Of a DNA stretch of 64,000 bases, positions 32,401 to 41,660 are shown in pieces. How positions within the stretch are numbered: position 1 is the stretch's first letter; every line of letters starts with the position of its first letter. The notes beneath the pieces are model-generated. The model had not been told where the DNA came from and ran no database searches. It was given only the letters and a program-made list of their open reading frames with translations. A program made the translations under genes and the position numbers. This DNA is from an uncultured Clostridia bacterium (GTDB taxonomy: Bacteria > Bacillota > Clostridia > Christensenellales > Borkfalkiaceae), in the NCBI GenBank assembly GCA_944327625.1, contig CALVHL010000004.1, forward strand, positions 1 through 64,000, in the 5' to 3' direction.

Positions 32401-33630
32401 AGCTATGGTTTCCAGCAATTGTCTGCCGAATATGTCAATGACTGGGGCAGCACGGGTAAAAGAAATTATCTGCCGCTTATAGGTATGCAGCTTGATGAAA
32501 TTGCTTATGACGCGGACGGCGCAATGGAGGCTGTCACCATTCGCATATCCTATTATACGGCTATACAGAACGGTAGCGGCAATCCTCTTACAGTCAATGA
32601 GGAAGCTTATTTCGTTCAGCACGAGCTGGGCGTTGTTTATAGCGAAGGGAATTCTGATTATCAGGATATAGTCTATAATTTTAAAGATCTTGCTAAGCCC
32701 TATCTTACCGACTATGTAGATAGTGAACAATCAAACGACTGGAAAGAGACAAATGCGCTTATTAACAATCTGTCGCAGATTATGACGATAATACGCACTT
32801 TCAGCGACAACGAAGAAGTTATAATAAATCTCTATAACCTTCTCGGCAACGGAAATGAAGGCGATGACGGTTGCAAACACAACAATTCTACTCCAAGCGA
32901 TTACAATGAAATGTACACGGCAATATTTGAGCATTTTGACGAGTGGTATGCAGGTATAATAAACAAGACGGTAGAAAACTTTAAAGCAACTGACGAATTT
33001 ACAAAGTTCGAAACTATAATTGGCAGCACCAGAAACGCAATGTCGGTTTATGATGGTTTGTTTGGTTTTAATTCTACTGATGGATTTTGGATAGAAGGCA
33101 ATGGATTAAATAGGGATAATTATGCAAATACGGGTAGCTACAAAGGCACTGATAATGCAACTAATATGACAACGCTTATCAATAATTATAATGGGCTTGC
33201 AGATGCTGTGAAAATTAGTTTGGAGGAAAGTAGTTATTCTGGTCGTGAGAATTATAGCAATGTTAATTATTCATTTTATAATTGGCTTGTAAAAATGGAT
33301 AATGAAATGCGTACGACAGCTGTTAGCCTTTCAGGTATAGGCAGTTGGGGTGAAGGTAATCCTCCTACGGGTGCTGGTATAATAGAAAACCTCACCGAGC
33401 CGACTATGCCTGAAAATGAGTACGGGCAGATTTCTGTCGCGGGGCAGAGCGGTATGCTCACCATGGACGAAATAAATCAGTTTATTTTCAGTTCGGTTAC
33501 AATGACGGATGATATTTATGCTCGTCTCGGGGACACGCTTGCGGCATTAAATTCTACCGATAGAGTAACACTCGGCGACTACGGGCTATCCAAGTTACAG
33601 CAGGCATACGACAGCTATACAACGACTTAA
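29449..33630 (+). CDS. Giant secreted LRR protein with SipW-type N terminus (1393 aa)
   Basis: Second surface gene, with a layout parallel to the first. Signal helix LLSGIILLVFAIVLSAGASF then AALFEKSSSASGEVTV. Near 100-150 come strand repeats (VNIDLNGHTLDLNGHTLTV); Ig-like segments follow; leucine-rich repeats at about 740-830 (ITVLDVCGRKFGDSQLSLL, LPALEILDISYSKVSLF). The rest has no match I know. DNA from about 32860 to 33420 (residues ~1135-1325, rich in Asn/Tyr/Thr) is clearly more AT-rich than the rest of the gene. Start ATG 29449 follows AAGGAG at 13 bases; the in-frame GTG 29437 touches that site and is unlikely. 68 bases separate it from the first gene. Confidence 0.83.
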   Translation: MKKRLLSGIILLVFAIVLSAGASFAALFEKSSSASGEVTVENGHTVYYIANQSVLFGIGYNEKYNDYAAVTEYTADGVGETTKKSNRIVLLFTQDIKLSADIVINRDVNIDLNGHTLDLNGHTLTVRHAYFGQFALYSSVEGGAVVSTKSGGQFAVQTPNAEIKIDDSVADESSLISTDNALASVALEYIKNVFKSGGAGMYYTSGGHLPFVYRYGIHELDIEYTIVDGAVSATIGDQTAENIAVVASSAAEAAKLWLADYMQTYANGIGGYDIYHTITLPSGNNYTGTQFTYSATDITDNGEAAGSVAITRSNDESVYFISPAATVSSFTLNEGATGLSFTFITRSSSYRNDIAADIITAILTREDEKSETGYSTANGIILTAIYGGQGEVDNASSYLWSGKDGTFFTLPATPSGISMGGVGDYTADITADALGLDGISYEFVDGNPANVYALNGYTVGFYNDGSTIKDNAEIFESLEMITATLKVTLTIDEKEVVMNVMIGFSWSGDETITGDAGTGSPSNRFGAYFNRLQSEINAATDNLSYNKDFEMRANFDGDPYIVYSLVRVDGNGNPIADDGLLTVLFDGKTYTFSGDTPSLTLDELKAEGAKHIFKVDYSLLPICGAYYRIYVHYSFGTGWAKVTDSFFTLYLPGIVQVGRGYDADGNFADNGTVYFVNDDAGLYEHIRGLISPDETYIQTADLTKEVALYLHTSDIFDNIQPTRPSGISNFSGTITGYNWLTILPNITVLDVCGRKFGDSQLSLLTDHNNLKELYIGGYSDDINANLTALDNLPSLPALEILDISYSKVSLFDRVTKANYPALKAFWCGGITIDREINLIIFSFTITDWRYGSNGTQNRDTLAQLVAAGVSVNNGGSFGEENPIEKALAQIITQENIMVNAANIPMLYYYVGGAETSLTSYTAYLAAGSPQLYYSQNGAETAIDGTEVGTAFNALLRSVEKIYVQFPNDNTAIAQNNGEGGTAASSYGFQQLSAEYVNDWGSTGKRNYLPLIGMQLDEIAYDADGAMEAVTIRISYYTAIQNGSGNPLTVNEEAYFVQHELGVVYSEGNSDYQDIVYNFKDLAKPYLTDYVDSEQSNDWKETNALINNLSQIMTIIRTFSDNEEVIINLYNLLGNGNEGDDGCKHNNSTPSDYNEMYTAIFEHFDEWYAGIINKTVENFKATDEFTKFETIIGSTRNAMSVYDGLFGFNSTDGFWIEGNGLNRDNYANTGSYKGTDNATNMTTLINNYNGLADAVKISLEESSYSGRENYSNVNYSFYNWLVKMDNEMRTTAVSLSGIGSWGEGNPPTGAGIIENLTEPTMPENEYGQISVAGQSGMLTMDEINQFIFSSVTMTDDIYARLGDTLAALNSTDRVTLGDYGLSKLQQAYDSYTTT

Positions 33631-33658
33631 CGCACAAAAAATTTTTAAAGGAGGGCGT

Positions 33659-34381
33659 ATGAAAAAGGGCAACTTAATATTTTCGATAGTCTCGCTCATT
33701 GTCTCTGTCCTCCTTTGCGGAGGGGTTCTGCTCGCGTGGTTCTCGCTCAATCAAAAAGTCGGTGCGGGCGGGCTGGACGTCAATATCTCGTCGGGACAGC
33801 TTGCCACAATAGATAGTATTATCGTCGAAAAGCAGACGAGCGGCTCTGACGAGTGGCTGCTTGCCGCCGAATATAACGGCGAGAACGACCAATGGACGAC
33901 TAACGAAACGCTTACGGGCGGCAATATAAACGGTATTCTCGAAGGCGACGTGCATAAATTCACCGTAACGCTTGAAAGAACTCCGCTCGCCGAGGGCAAG
34001 ACGCTCTCCGTCTCCGCGCTGTTCAGCGGAATAACCGTCGCTCATTCGGCTAACTCTGCAACATTCGCCGAAGGGCAGGGCTATGACGACCTCAAACGCT
34101 TCTTCCTCGTCAGCAACGACAATGAAAATTACAGTAACGACAGGTCATTCTACACCGCGGACGACAAGGTGACGCTCGCCGAAGGGCAGGAATGGGCGGA
34201 CGACGGCACAGAGCTGACGGACACTTTCACCTTTGTTTTCTACATAAAGTTCCACAATGTCGCCACAGACGACGATTGGGCGGGCACAACCATACCGACG
34301 ATAAATTTCAAGGGCTGTTCCGTCAAGGTGGACGTGCTGTCAATTTCGGTCTCGGCAGAGGTCGGCGGGGGAGGTGAATGA
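33659..34381 (+). CDS. SipW-dependent-type secreted protein (240 aa)
   Basis: Third surface gene. It opens KKGNLIFSIVSLIVSVLLCGGVLLAWFSLN, a signal helix followed by the AWF-type junction and GAGGLDVNISSGQLATID, much like TasA/CotN-family proteins processed by SipW. The mature part (about 205 residues) is predicted beta-rich. Like TasA it lacks any anchoring motif, so it may polymerise into fibres; this is inference. GGAGGGCGT precedes ATG 33659, 28 bases after the giant gene. Its stop overlaps the next start region. No sipW-like peptidase gene is in the window. Confidence 0.83.
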   Translation: MKKGNLIFSIVSLIVSVLLCGGVLLAWFSLNQKVGAGGLDVNISSGQLATIDSIIVEKQTSGSDEWLLAAEYNGENDQWTTNETLTGGNINGILEGDVHKFTVTLERTPLAEGKTLSVSALFSGITVAHSANSATFAEGQGYDDLKRFFLVSNDNENYSNDRSFYTADDKVTLAEGQEWADDGTELTDTFTFVFYIKFHNVATDDDWAGTTIPTINFKGCSVKVDVLSISVSAEVGGGGE

Positions 34382-35064
34382 TGAAGAAAAGCCTCATTTT
34401 TTCAATTACTTCGCTCGTAGTGGCGATATGCGTGGCGGCAGGTACGCTGTTTGCGTGGTTCACGGGCGGCGACGCGGCTTATGAACTCCAATTTTCGATA
34501 GCCGTCGTCGATATGAAACTTATTTTGTACCGCATTGACGACTTTGACCTCGACGGCGTACCCGACCTCGACGCGGACGGCAATTATATCACAAAAACGA
34601 TATTCGACACGAGCGAAGCTACTTCCGACGAACAGATACAGGAAGCAATGAAGACGGGCGACAGCATTGAAAACTTTATGCCCTCGCAGGTCTACACCTA
34701 TCGCCTCGACGTCTACAACAGCGGCGACGTCGACAGCTTCTTAAACCTCAATATGACGACGAACGTGCCCCAAGGCTATACAATATCTTACAAGGCATTC
34801 TGGTATAAGGACGGAGTTCGGGACGACCTCGATCTGACGGACGCAGAAGTTGCAAGTGAGGACGAAATTTACATTAACGGCGACGAGGAAGCCAACTCTG
34901 CGCCCGTTCCGCTCGTAACCGACAGCGGCAAGACCTCGCTCGAACTGTACATTCAGGTCATCTTTGAGAGCGCGGAAGGTACGGACGGAGACACGGTCGA
35001 CGGCTCGGCTAACGCGGGGGCGGCAGGCTACGGCACAAAATTCTACATAACCATATCGGCATAA
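34381..35064 (+). CDS. SipW-dependent-type secreted protein (227 aa)
   Basis: Fourth and last gene of the operon, related in layout to the third: KKSLIFSITSLVVAICVAAGTLFAWFTGGD, then beta-rich sequence FSIAVVDMKLILYRIDDFDLDGV. DFDLDGVPDLDADGN near residue 52 resembles a calcium-binding DxDxDG loop, as in dockerin or thrombospondin type 3 repeats. Two adjacent ATGs (34378 and 34381) are possible; GGGGGAGG ends at 34374, so the second has the better spacing. The bidirectional terminator at 35106-35139 closes the operon. Confidence 0.83.
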   Translation: MKKSLIFSITSLVVAICVAAGTLFAWFTGGDAAYELQFSIAVVDMKLILYRIDDFDLDGVPDLDADGNYITKTIFDTSEATSDEQIQEAMKTGDSIENFMPSQVYTYRLDVYNSGDVDSFLNLNMTTNVPQGYTISYKAFWYKDGVRDDLDLTDAEVASEDEIYINGDEEANSAPVPLVTDSGKTSLELYIQVIFESAEGTDGDTVDGSANAGAAGYGTKFYITISA

Positions 35065-35105
35065 TGCCCGACTGAAAAGCAAAATCAATTTTATAAGGCA
35101 AAAAG

Positions 35106-35139
35106 GTTGCGCCCTCCGCAAGACAGCGGAGGGCGCAAC
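35106..35139. terminator. Bidirectional terminator between converging operons
   Basis: A perfect 14-bp stem, GTTGCGCCCTCCGC (35106-35119) and complement 35126-35139. On the minus strand it runs into CTTTTTGCC; on the plus strand into TATTATAATATTCAGTTTTT. It separates the surface operon from the phosphorelay operon. Confidence 0.9.
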
Positions 35140-35157
35140 TATTATAATATTCAGTTT

Positions 35158-37731
35158 TTACTTATCGCCCTTTATGAAGCGTTCGAGATAGCGGAGGACT
35201 TCCCGCGCGTCAATCGGCTTTGCTATGTGCGCGTTCATTCCGTAATAGAGGCACTTCTGAATGTCCTCGGCAAATGCGTCCGCCGTCATTGCGATAATGG
35301 GAATATCGTTGTCCGCTCTGTCGCTTTGGCGAATTGCGGCTGTCGCCTCATAGCCGTTCATTATCGGCATTCTGAGGTCCATGAGTATTGCTTTGTAATA
35401 GCCGACCTCCGACGCGAGGAACTTGTCGACGCATATTCTGCCGTTTTCCGCTCTTTCAAGGCAGAGCCCCGTCTCGGACAGCAGTTCGTTTGCAATCTCC
35501 CAGTTGAGGTCGTTGTCCTCGGCAAGCAGTATTCTCGCCTCGCCTATCGACTGTCCCGCCGCGGCCTCCTGCGCGCTGTTCTCGCCTCCGCCGAGGAAGG
35601 GCAACAGCCCCTGATACAGCGTCGATTTGAACAGCGGCTTGGGTATAAAGCCCGCAATGCCCGCTTCCTTTGCGCGCGGCTCTATCTCCGCCCAGTCGGC
35701 AGAGCTTATAAGCACTATGTCGACGGCGCGCTGGGTAAGTTCGCTTATGCGCTTAGCCGTTTCAAGCCCCTTCGTCACGGGCATATTCCAGTCAATCAGC
35801 ACTATGTCGAAGTATTCGCCCGCGGCGTGTCTGCGGGTGACTATATCCAGCGCGGCGTTCCTGTCGGCGGCTGTATCGGCGTCAATGCCCAGCGAGGCGA
35901 GCAGTTTGCCCGTAATCGAGCACAGCTCCTCGTCGCTGCCCACCACAAGCGCCCTGCACGGCGGCAGGCTCAGCTTGTTGTCGGGGTTGTCAAGCTTTTT
36001 GAGGTCGAGCGTCACGTGGAATTCGCTGCCCTTGCCGAGGTCGCTTTCGACCTCTATCTTGCCGTTCATCGCGTCGACGATATACTTAGTTATCGTCATT
36101 CCCAGCCCCGTGCCTTCGATCTTGTCTATTCTCGCATTGTCCTCGCGGGAGAACGAGAGGAAGATCTTGTCAAGGAACTCCTTGCTCATTCCCATGCCGT
36201 TATCCCTGACGATAAAGTGCGTACGCACGAAAGCGTCGCCGAGGGGAGAGGCTTCCTGACGGAGCGTCAGCGTGATTATTCCGCCGTTCTGAGTGAACTT
36301 GACGGCGTTCGACAGCAGATTTAAAAGCACCTGATTGAGCCTTACGCCGTCGCAACTGACGTTTTCGGAGATTATGTCCTTGATTATTATGTTGAATACC
36401 TGGTCCTTCGCCTTGATCTGCGACTGCATTATGTTGACTATCGCGTCGGTCGTCTCCCTCAGCGAAAGGGGGTTATAGTGCAGCGTCATCTTGCCGCTCT
36501 CGACCTTGGACATATCGAGAACGTCGTTTATGAGCCCTAAGAGGTGCTTGGACGAAAGTCCTATCTTTTTGAGGCAGTCCTCGACCATTGCGGGGTTGTC
36601 GGCGTTCGCAGTCGCAATGGCGGTCATTCCGACGATGGCGTTCATCGGCGTCCTTATGTCGTGGCTCATGTTGGAGAGGAATTCGCTCTTTGCCTTGTTA
36701 GCGCGTTCGGCTTCGTTCCTCGCCGCTTCAAGGTTTAAAAGCTGCTTTTTGGTCATTCGGTAATACATATAATATATGGCCAGCAGATTTAAAAGCAGCA
36801 GGCTGAAAATAAGTACGGTTATCGTCGAGCGCTTGATTGCAAGCTGTTCGACGGTCTGGTCGAGCGTAGAGTAGGGCATTACCGTCACGAGGTACCATTC
36901 CGTGCGGTCGAGCGGCGCACAGTAGATGTGCCTTCTGCCGCCGTCGGCGTTGATCATTCCGAAATAGTCCTCGCCGTTTTTCAGCGCCGTCTTCAACTCT
37001 TCAAGTATTTCTTCGGACGACTTGCCGTCCTTGGAATAGGTGAGCGCCTCAAACCTCTCGAAGAAGGTGTCCCATTCGTCCTCGTGGTTCCTCACAACGT
37101 ATTCGCCGTTGCGCTGTATTATGTGCGAATAAATGAGCGCGTCGTCCATATACAGCGACATTGTCTCGTTTATATAGTCGAGCGGCATACTTGCAAGAAT
37201 GGCAATGCTCTTTTCGCCGTCGGGCAGGGGATAGCTCGCCGGCATGCCGAACAGCAGCCACTTTATTGCCCCGTCCGAGGTCGTCGCCGAGGCGACCTTC
37301 TGTTCGCCTTCGAGGATAGACGAAACGAAATATTGGGGGTATGTGAGCGAAAGGTTATCGCCGTAGACCGAATACAGCGTGCCGTCCTCGCGGCAGAGCA
37401 GGACGTGCTCAAATTCCCGTTGTTTGCCGTAGGTTTCAAGCTCGGCATATATTTCGTCGGTCGGAAGCCCGCTGTCGTCGGGCGTTTCCGCTACGACGTG
37501 TTCAAGCTGTTCCATCTTTATGTCGATGATAGAGTCGAAGTGTAGCCTGAGCTGATAGCTCATCTCCGACATATAGATATTGCCTATCGTGTCGACCGTC
37601 TCGTCGTTGTACTTCTGCGTATAGACGAACATGGTGGCGAATATCACGAGGCACATGAGTACCATTTCCGCAAACGTAATCAACAGAAACCTGTTGGTGC
37701 TGCGCGTGCGGCTATCGGTCTGCCTTTTCAT
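35158..37731 (-). CDS. Hybrid sensor histidine kinase with two receiver domains
   Basis: An 857-residue membrane kinase. A helix at about 14-38 and another near 300-320 ([20 protein letters not shown]) enclose an extracytoplasmic Cache-like sensor. HisKA has the phospho-His in [16 protein letters not shown] near residue 355; the ATPase domain shows [22 protein letters not shown] and GTGLGMTIT. Receiver 1 (about 590-710) has the Asp in VLIDWNMP; receiver 2 (about 730-855) has LLAEDNDLN and ILMDLRMP. It should pass phosphate to the HPt protein encoded just upstream, whose gene overlaps by four bases. Together with the HD-GYP/GGDEF protein it forms one minus-strand operon. Confidence 0.93.
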   Translation of the reverse strand: MKRQTDSRTRSTNRFLLITFAEMVLMCLVIFATMFVYTQKYNDETVDTIGNIYMSEMSYQLRLHFDSIIDIKMEQLEHVVAETPDDSGLPTDEIYAELETYGKQREFEHVLLCREDGTLYSVYGDNLSLTYPQYFVSSILEGEQKVASATTSDGAIKWLLFGMPASYPLPDGEKSIAILASMPLDYINETMSLYMDDALIYSHIIQRNGEYVVRNHEDEWDTFFERFEALTYSKDGKSSEEILEELKTALKNGEDYFGMINADGGRRHIYCAPLDRTEWYLVTVMPYSTLDQTVEQLAIKRSTITVLIFSLLLLNLLAIYYMYYRMTKKQLLNLEAARNEAERANKAKSEFLSNMSHDIRTPMNAIVGMTAIATANADNPAMVEDCLKKIGLSSKHLLGLINDVLDMSKVESGKMTLHYNPLSLRETTDAIVNIMQSQIKAKDQVFNIIIKDIISENVSCDGVRLNQVLLNLLSNAVKFTQNGGIITLTLRQEASPLGDAFVRTHFIVRDNGMGMSKEFLDKIFLSFSREDNARIDKIEGTGLGMTITKYIVDAMNGKIEVESDLGKGSEFHVTLDLKKLDNPDNKLSLPPCRALVVGSDEELCSITGKLLASLGIDADTAADRNAALDIVTRRHAAGEYFDIVLIDWNMPVTKGLETAKRISELTQRAVDIVLISSADWAEIEPRAKEAGIAGFIPKPLFKSTLYQGLLPFLGGGENSAQEAAAGQSIGEARILLAEDNDLNWEIANELLSETGLCLERAENGRICVDKFLASEVGYYKAILMDLRMPIMNGYEATAAIRQSDRADNDIPIIAMTADAFAEDIQKCLYYGMNAHIAKPIDAREVLRYLERFIKGDK

Positions 37732-38087
37732 AATTCCGCACCCCTGAGCTCCTGAATTGTGCCGATCGTCTCGCGGTAGTTTCTTTCAAGCTCGGGGAAA
37801 AGCGCCTTTGCCTCGACGATATTCCCCGCCCGCAGCGCCTCCGTAACGGCGGAGGCGGAATTGCCGAGCTTGTCGAAGCTTAAATTCTGGCACACGCCTT
37901 TGAGCGTATGCGCCGCCCTGAACGCCCCCTCGGTATCGCCCGAGGCGAGCGCGTCCTCAAGCTCTTTATAGCTGGGATCGTCTATGAATTTGAAGGCAAA
38001 TTTAAGCGTCAGCCGCTCGCCGCCGAAGCGCGAAGTCACGCTCTTATAGTTGCCGCCTATCGCCTCATAACACTGCAATAAGGTCAT
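37728..38087 (-). CDS. Free-standing HPt phosphotransfer protein
   Basis: A 119-residue four-helix protein with the phospho-accepting histidine in [15 protein letters not shown] near residue 60, typical of HPt domains, and helices before and after of the right length. It would shuttle phosphate between the receivers of the hybrid kinase and the REC domain of the c-di-GMP protein. It starts ten bases after that gene's stop and overlaps the kinase start by four bases, so all three are translated from one transcript. ATG 38087 follows GAGGAGAAAACT. Confidence 0.93.
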   Translation of the reverse strand: MTLLQCYEAIGGNYKSVTSRFGGERLTLKFAFKFIDDPSYKELEDALASGDTEGAFRAAHTLKGVCQNLSFDKLGNSASAVTEALRAGNIVEAKALFPELERNYRETIGTIQELRGAEL

Positions 38088-38097
38088 AGTTTTCTCC

Positions 38098-40170
38098 TCA
38101 CGATTGGTCGTCTATCGGTGAAATATTTGAAAATGTGTGTTCCATCGATTTGTCGTAGAAATAATACTGGCTTCTGCCCGACTGTTTGGCGCAATAAAGC
38201 GCACGGTCGGCAGAGAGGAACAGGTCTTCGTAATTATAGTGCAGCGTCTTGTCGTAAGCGGCAATGCCCATGCTGACAGATACGGTAAAATCGCCTATTT
38301 TACCGTTCAATGCGGTAAATATGCGCTTTACTATGTTTTCGGGGTTCTCTCGGTATCCCACGAGGAAGACGAAGAATTCGTCGCCGCCCACCCGCGCGAC
38401 TATGTCGTTCTTGCCGCGGACGCTCTGCCTCAGCCGCGAGGCGATGTGTTTAAGCACGCTGTCCCCGAACGAGTGCCCGTAGCTGTCGTTGGCTGTCTTG
38501 AAGAAATCGACGTCCAGCATAATGAGCGCACATTTCTCCGCGCCGTTTTTAAGCTTTTCGCGGATGAGGTCTATCGCGGCGGATCTGTTCAGAAGCCCCG
38601 TCAGGCTGTCGTGTGTCGCGCGGTATTCGAGGTTGTCGATAAGGCTCTTCATCGCGTCTATGTTCATCATCTTGCCGATTACGCCCGTATATCTGGGCGG
38701 ATCTTCGTTCGACCATATTGACTTTGCAACTATCCTTATCCATTTTCTGTGCCCGTTGATTGTCACCCTGCATTCGTGTTCGACCACGGGGTTTTCGGGG
38801 GTTGTGTTTCTGAGTTTTGTGACGAGTTTATAGTATTCGTCGGGCGAGAGCGAGCTGAGCATTTTCTCGTTTTTTTCGGGGCTGTAAAACTCTTCCCCCA
38901 GTCCCGTATATTCCGCCGCCCACGAGGATATCTTTACGACGGGCGGATCGACGGTGTATTCAAATTCGACTTCTTCGGTCATCTCGTCGATGAAATCGGA
39001 GCGGGTGCGCTCCTTTTCAAGTAGCGCGACCGCGCTGTCTGACCTGTTAATGCCGTTGTTTCTGAATAAGTCGTTTATTATTTTGCCCGACTGTCTGTCT
39101 GCCATCAGCTCGTTCGTCGTCTCGGCGAGCAGCCTTTCAAGATCGTCCGAAAGTTCTTCAAGACAGGAGAGGAGTACGGGGTTGAACGCGCCGCACTCGC
39201 CGTTCAGTATCATTTTTACTGCCTTGTCGTGCGGCAGAGCGTCCTTGTAAACGCGTTTACTCGTCAGTGCGTCGTATACGTCCGCCAGCGCGACGACCTG
39301 TGCCGAAATGGGTATCTGGTCGCCTTTCAGTCCGTCGGGATAGCCCTTGCCGTCGTACCGCTCGTGGTGCCAGCGACATATATCTGTCGCAACTTTCAAA
39401 AGGGGTTCGTCGTTATGTTGCTCCATCTTCGACAGCATATCCGCGCCTATCGCGGCGTGCTTTTTCATTATCTCAAATTCTTCGTCGGTCAGCCGCCCTG
39501 GTTTATTTAGTATTTCGGTGGGTATGGCAATCTTGCCTATATCGTGCAGGCAGGACGCCATGCAGATTATCTCGATATCCTCGGAAAGGAAGCGGTGGGA
39601 GCGTATTTTCTGCAAGAACTTCTGCAAAAATATCTTGACGAGCGCCTGAATGTGCAGTACGTGCATGCCGCTTTCGCCGTTACGGAATTCGACAATATGG
39701 CTCAGAATATGCACGAGGGTATTGCTCTGCCGCTCCCTTTTGAGTATCTGCTCCTCGACCATGTCGGCAAGCCGCTTCTGCTTGGTGTAGAGCTGCAAAG
39801 TATTCGCCACGCGGTGCTGAACCATAAGCGCGTCGAACGGGCGGGTGATGAAGTCTATGACGCCAAGATCGAACGCCTGCTCGACGTAGGAGGGCGAGTT
39901 CTCGGCGGAAATCATTATGAAGGGTATCTTCTCGGTCATTCCCTCGTCGTTCATCGCCTGCAATACTTCAAAGCCGTTCTTTACGGGCATGACGTAATCG
40001 AGTAGGACGAGCGATATTCTGTCGCCGTATTCGTGCAGGCTGTCGATCGCCTCCTGACCGTTCTTTGCCTCGATTATCTCATAGTTTTTGAGTATTTCCG
40101 CAAGTATTGCGCGGTTCATTTCACTGTCGTCGACAACCAGCAGTGTATATTTTGAAGTAATGCTTGCCAA
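38098..40170 (-). CDS. Response regulator with HD-GYP phosphodiesterase and GGDEF cyclase domains
   Basis: A 690-residue c-di-GMP enzyme. Residues 1-125 are a receiver (LLVVDDSEMNR; Asp in LVLLDYVMP). About 145-345 are an HD-GYP phosphodiesterase with an intact HDIGK and HHERYDGKGYPDGL. About 400-510 look like a PAS fold. About 520-680 are a diguanylate cyclase with intact ARVGGDEFFVFL; the inhibitory RxxD site is degenerate (GKND). It can therefore in principle both make and break c-di-GMP; net direction is unknown. First gene of the phosphorelay operon, with a consensus promoter at 40281-40309 and an AAGGAGAATTGC ribosome site. A c-di-GMP riboswitch lies in the converging operon. Confidence 0.95.
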   Translation of the reverse strand: MASITSKYTLLVVDDSEMNRAILAEILKNYEIIEAKNGQEAIDSLHEYGDRISLVLLDYVMPVKNGFEVLQAMNDEGMTEKIPFIMISAENSPSYVEQAFDLGVIDFITRPFDALMVQHRVANTLQLYTKQKRLADMVEEQILKRERQSNTLVHILSHIVEFRNGESGMHVLHIQALVKIFLQKFLQKIRSHRFLSEDIEIICMASCLHDIGKIAIPTEILNKPGRLTDEEFEIMKKHAAIGADMLSKMEQHNDEPLLKVATDICRWHHERYDGKGYPDGLKGDQIPISAQVVALADVYDALTSKRVYKDALPHDKAVKMILNGECGAFNPVLLSCLEELSDDLERLLAETTNELMADRQSGKIINDLFRNNGINRSDSAVALLEKERTRSDFIDEMTEEVEFEYTVDPPVVKISSWAAEYTGLGEEFYSPEKNEKMLSSLSPDEYYKLVTKLRNTTPENPVVEHECRVTINGHRKWIRIVAKSIWSNEDPPRYTGVIGKMMNIDAMKSLIDNLEYRATHDSLTGLLNRSAAIDLIREKLKNGAEKCALIMLDVDFFKTANDSYGHSFGDSVLKHIASRLRQSVRGKNDIVARVGGDEFFVFLVGYRENPENIVKRIFTALNGKIGDFTVSVSMGIAAYDKTLHYNYEDLFLSADRALYCAKQSGRSQYYFYDKSMEHTFSNISPIDDQS

Positions 40171-40280
40171 GGCAATTCTCCTTCGGGGTGGCGCGAGATA
40201 GTGCGCCCGTTGGCCGTCCGCGCGCTCTGCGTAAGGCGCGGCGGACGGGCAAAAAATTCCCGCTTGATCTAATCATAATT

Positions 40281-40309
40281 ATTATATAAAATTATAATTA
40301 CAAGGTCAA
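40281..40309 (-). promoter_or_regulatory. Promoter of the phosphorelay operon
   Basis: On the minus strand: TTGACC (40309-40304), 17-base spacer, TATAAT (40286-40281). The leader of about 100 bases contains a GC-rich hairpin (about 40206-40247, arms CCGTCCGC and GCGGACGG). Confidence 0.85.
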
Positions 40310-40378
40310 GTTTTTGAACGCCGATAATGTCGAAAAAGGCAACGCGTATTGCCCCACCCCTCAAAGCCATTTTGCCTA

Positions 40379-40407
40379 TTTACAACCGCTCCGTTTTGTG
40401 CTATCAT
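40379..40407 (+). promoter_or_regulatory. Promoter of the alcohol dehydrogenase gene
   Basis: TTTACA at 40379-40384, 17-base spacer, TATCAT at 40402-40407. Confidence 0.65.
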
Positions 40408-40480
40408 ATATTCAGGCGGGAAATTCCGCCCGCGCCGCGACTGCGGCGGTTAAAATCTGAACTTATCGAGGGGTAAATTT

Positions 40481-41647
40481 ATGTTAGGAAATTTTGTCTA
40501 TTGCAATCCCACAAAGCTCATTTTCGGGCCTGACGCGCTCGAAGGGCTGGGCGAAGAACTCAACAAATACGGCAAGCGCGTAATGCTCATATACGGCGGC
40601 GGCAGCATAAAGAAGACGGGGCTGTACGACAAGGTGATAAAGACACTCGCTGCCTGCGGCAAGACGGTCGTAGAGGACGCGGGCGTAATGCCCAACCCGA
40701 CCTCCGTCAAGCTCGACGAGGGCGCTAAGATTGCGCGCGAAAACTCCGTCGACTTCATACTCGCCGTCGGCGGCGGCTCGGTCATAGACTATGCCAAGGC
40801 GGTCTCGGTGTCGGCGTACTGCGAGTACGATCCGTGGGAGAAGTACTTTATCCGCTTCGAGGACGTCAGCTGTAAGATAATTCCCGTCGGCTGCGTGCTG
40901 ACCATGGTCGGCACGGGCAGCGAGATGAACGGCGGATCTGTAATAACCAATCACGAGCAGAAGCTCAAAATTGGCCACGTATTCGGCGAAAACGTCTTCC
41001 CCAAGTTCGCCATACTCAACCCCGAACTGACCTTCACGCTGCCCAAAAAGCAGATGGTTGCGGGCTTCTTCGACATTATGAGCCACATTCTCGAACAGTA
41101 TTTCTCGGGCAGCGACGACAACACCTCCGACTATATAATGGAGGGGCTGCTCCGCTCGCTCATTCACAGCGCTAAGATCGCCGTCAGAAATCCCCTCGAC
41201 TATGAGGCGAGGAGCAACATTATGTGGATTGCGACGTGGGCGCTCAACACGCTCGTCGCCAAGGGCAAGTCGACCGACTGGATGGTGCACATGATAGGTC
41301 AGGCGATAGGCGCGTACACCGACGCGACGCACGGAATGACGCTTTCGGCGGTGTCGCTCGCGTATTACCGTTACATACTGCCCTGCGCGCCCGAAAAGTT
41401 CGCCCGCTACGCCGTCAACGTCTGGGGCGTAAACCCTCAGGGCAAATCGCTTGAAGAAGTCGGCGAAGAAGGCCTGCGCGAGATGGGCAGGTTCATGGAG
41501 GAAATAGGCGTTGCAATGCACTCCTCCGAGGTCGGCGTAACCGAGGACATCATACCCGGCATTGCAAAGGCGACGCTCATAATGGACGGCGGCTATAAAA
41601 TACTTACGACAGAAGAAGTGGAGGAAATACTCCGCGCCAGCCTCTGA
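40481..41647 (+). CDS. Iron-dependent alcohol dehydrogenase (butanol dehydrogenase-like)
   Basis: Reduces an aldehyde to an alcohol with NAD(P)H, likely in fermentation. The 388-residue group III alcohol dehydrogenase has GGGSIKKTGLYDKV, the nucleotide loop AVGGGSVIDYAKAV near residue 96, TMVGTGSEMNGGSVI near 147, and the iron ligands in DIMSHILEQYF near 200 and DATHGMTLSAVS near 286. The closest family I recall is BdhA/YqhD-type. ATG 40481 follows GAGGGGTAAATTT. It is transcribed alone, diverging from the phosphorelay operon. True substrate is not determinable. Confidence 0.93.
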   Translation: MLGNFVYCNPTKLIFGPDALEGLGEELNKYGKRVMLIYGGGSIKKTGLYDKVIKTLAACGKTVVEDAGVMPNPTSVKLDEGAKIARENSVDFILAVGGGSVIDYAKAVSVSAYCEYDPWEKYFIRFEDVSCKIIPVGCVLTMVGTGSEMNGGSVITNHEQKLKIGHVFGENVFPKFAILNPELTFTLPKKQMVAGFFDIMSHILEQYFSGSDDNTSDYIMEGLLRSLIHSAKIAVRNPLDYEARSNIMWIATWALNTLVAKGKSTDWMVHMIGQAIGAYTDATHGMTLSAVSLAYYRYILPCAPEKFARYAVNVWGVNPQGKSLEEVGEEGLREMGRFMEEIGVAMHSSEVGVTEDIIPGIAKATLIMDGGYKILTTEEVEEILRASL

Positions 41648-41660
41648 AAGGCGGGTGTTT

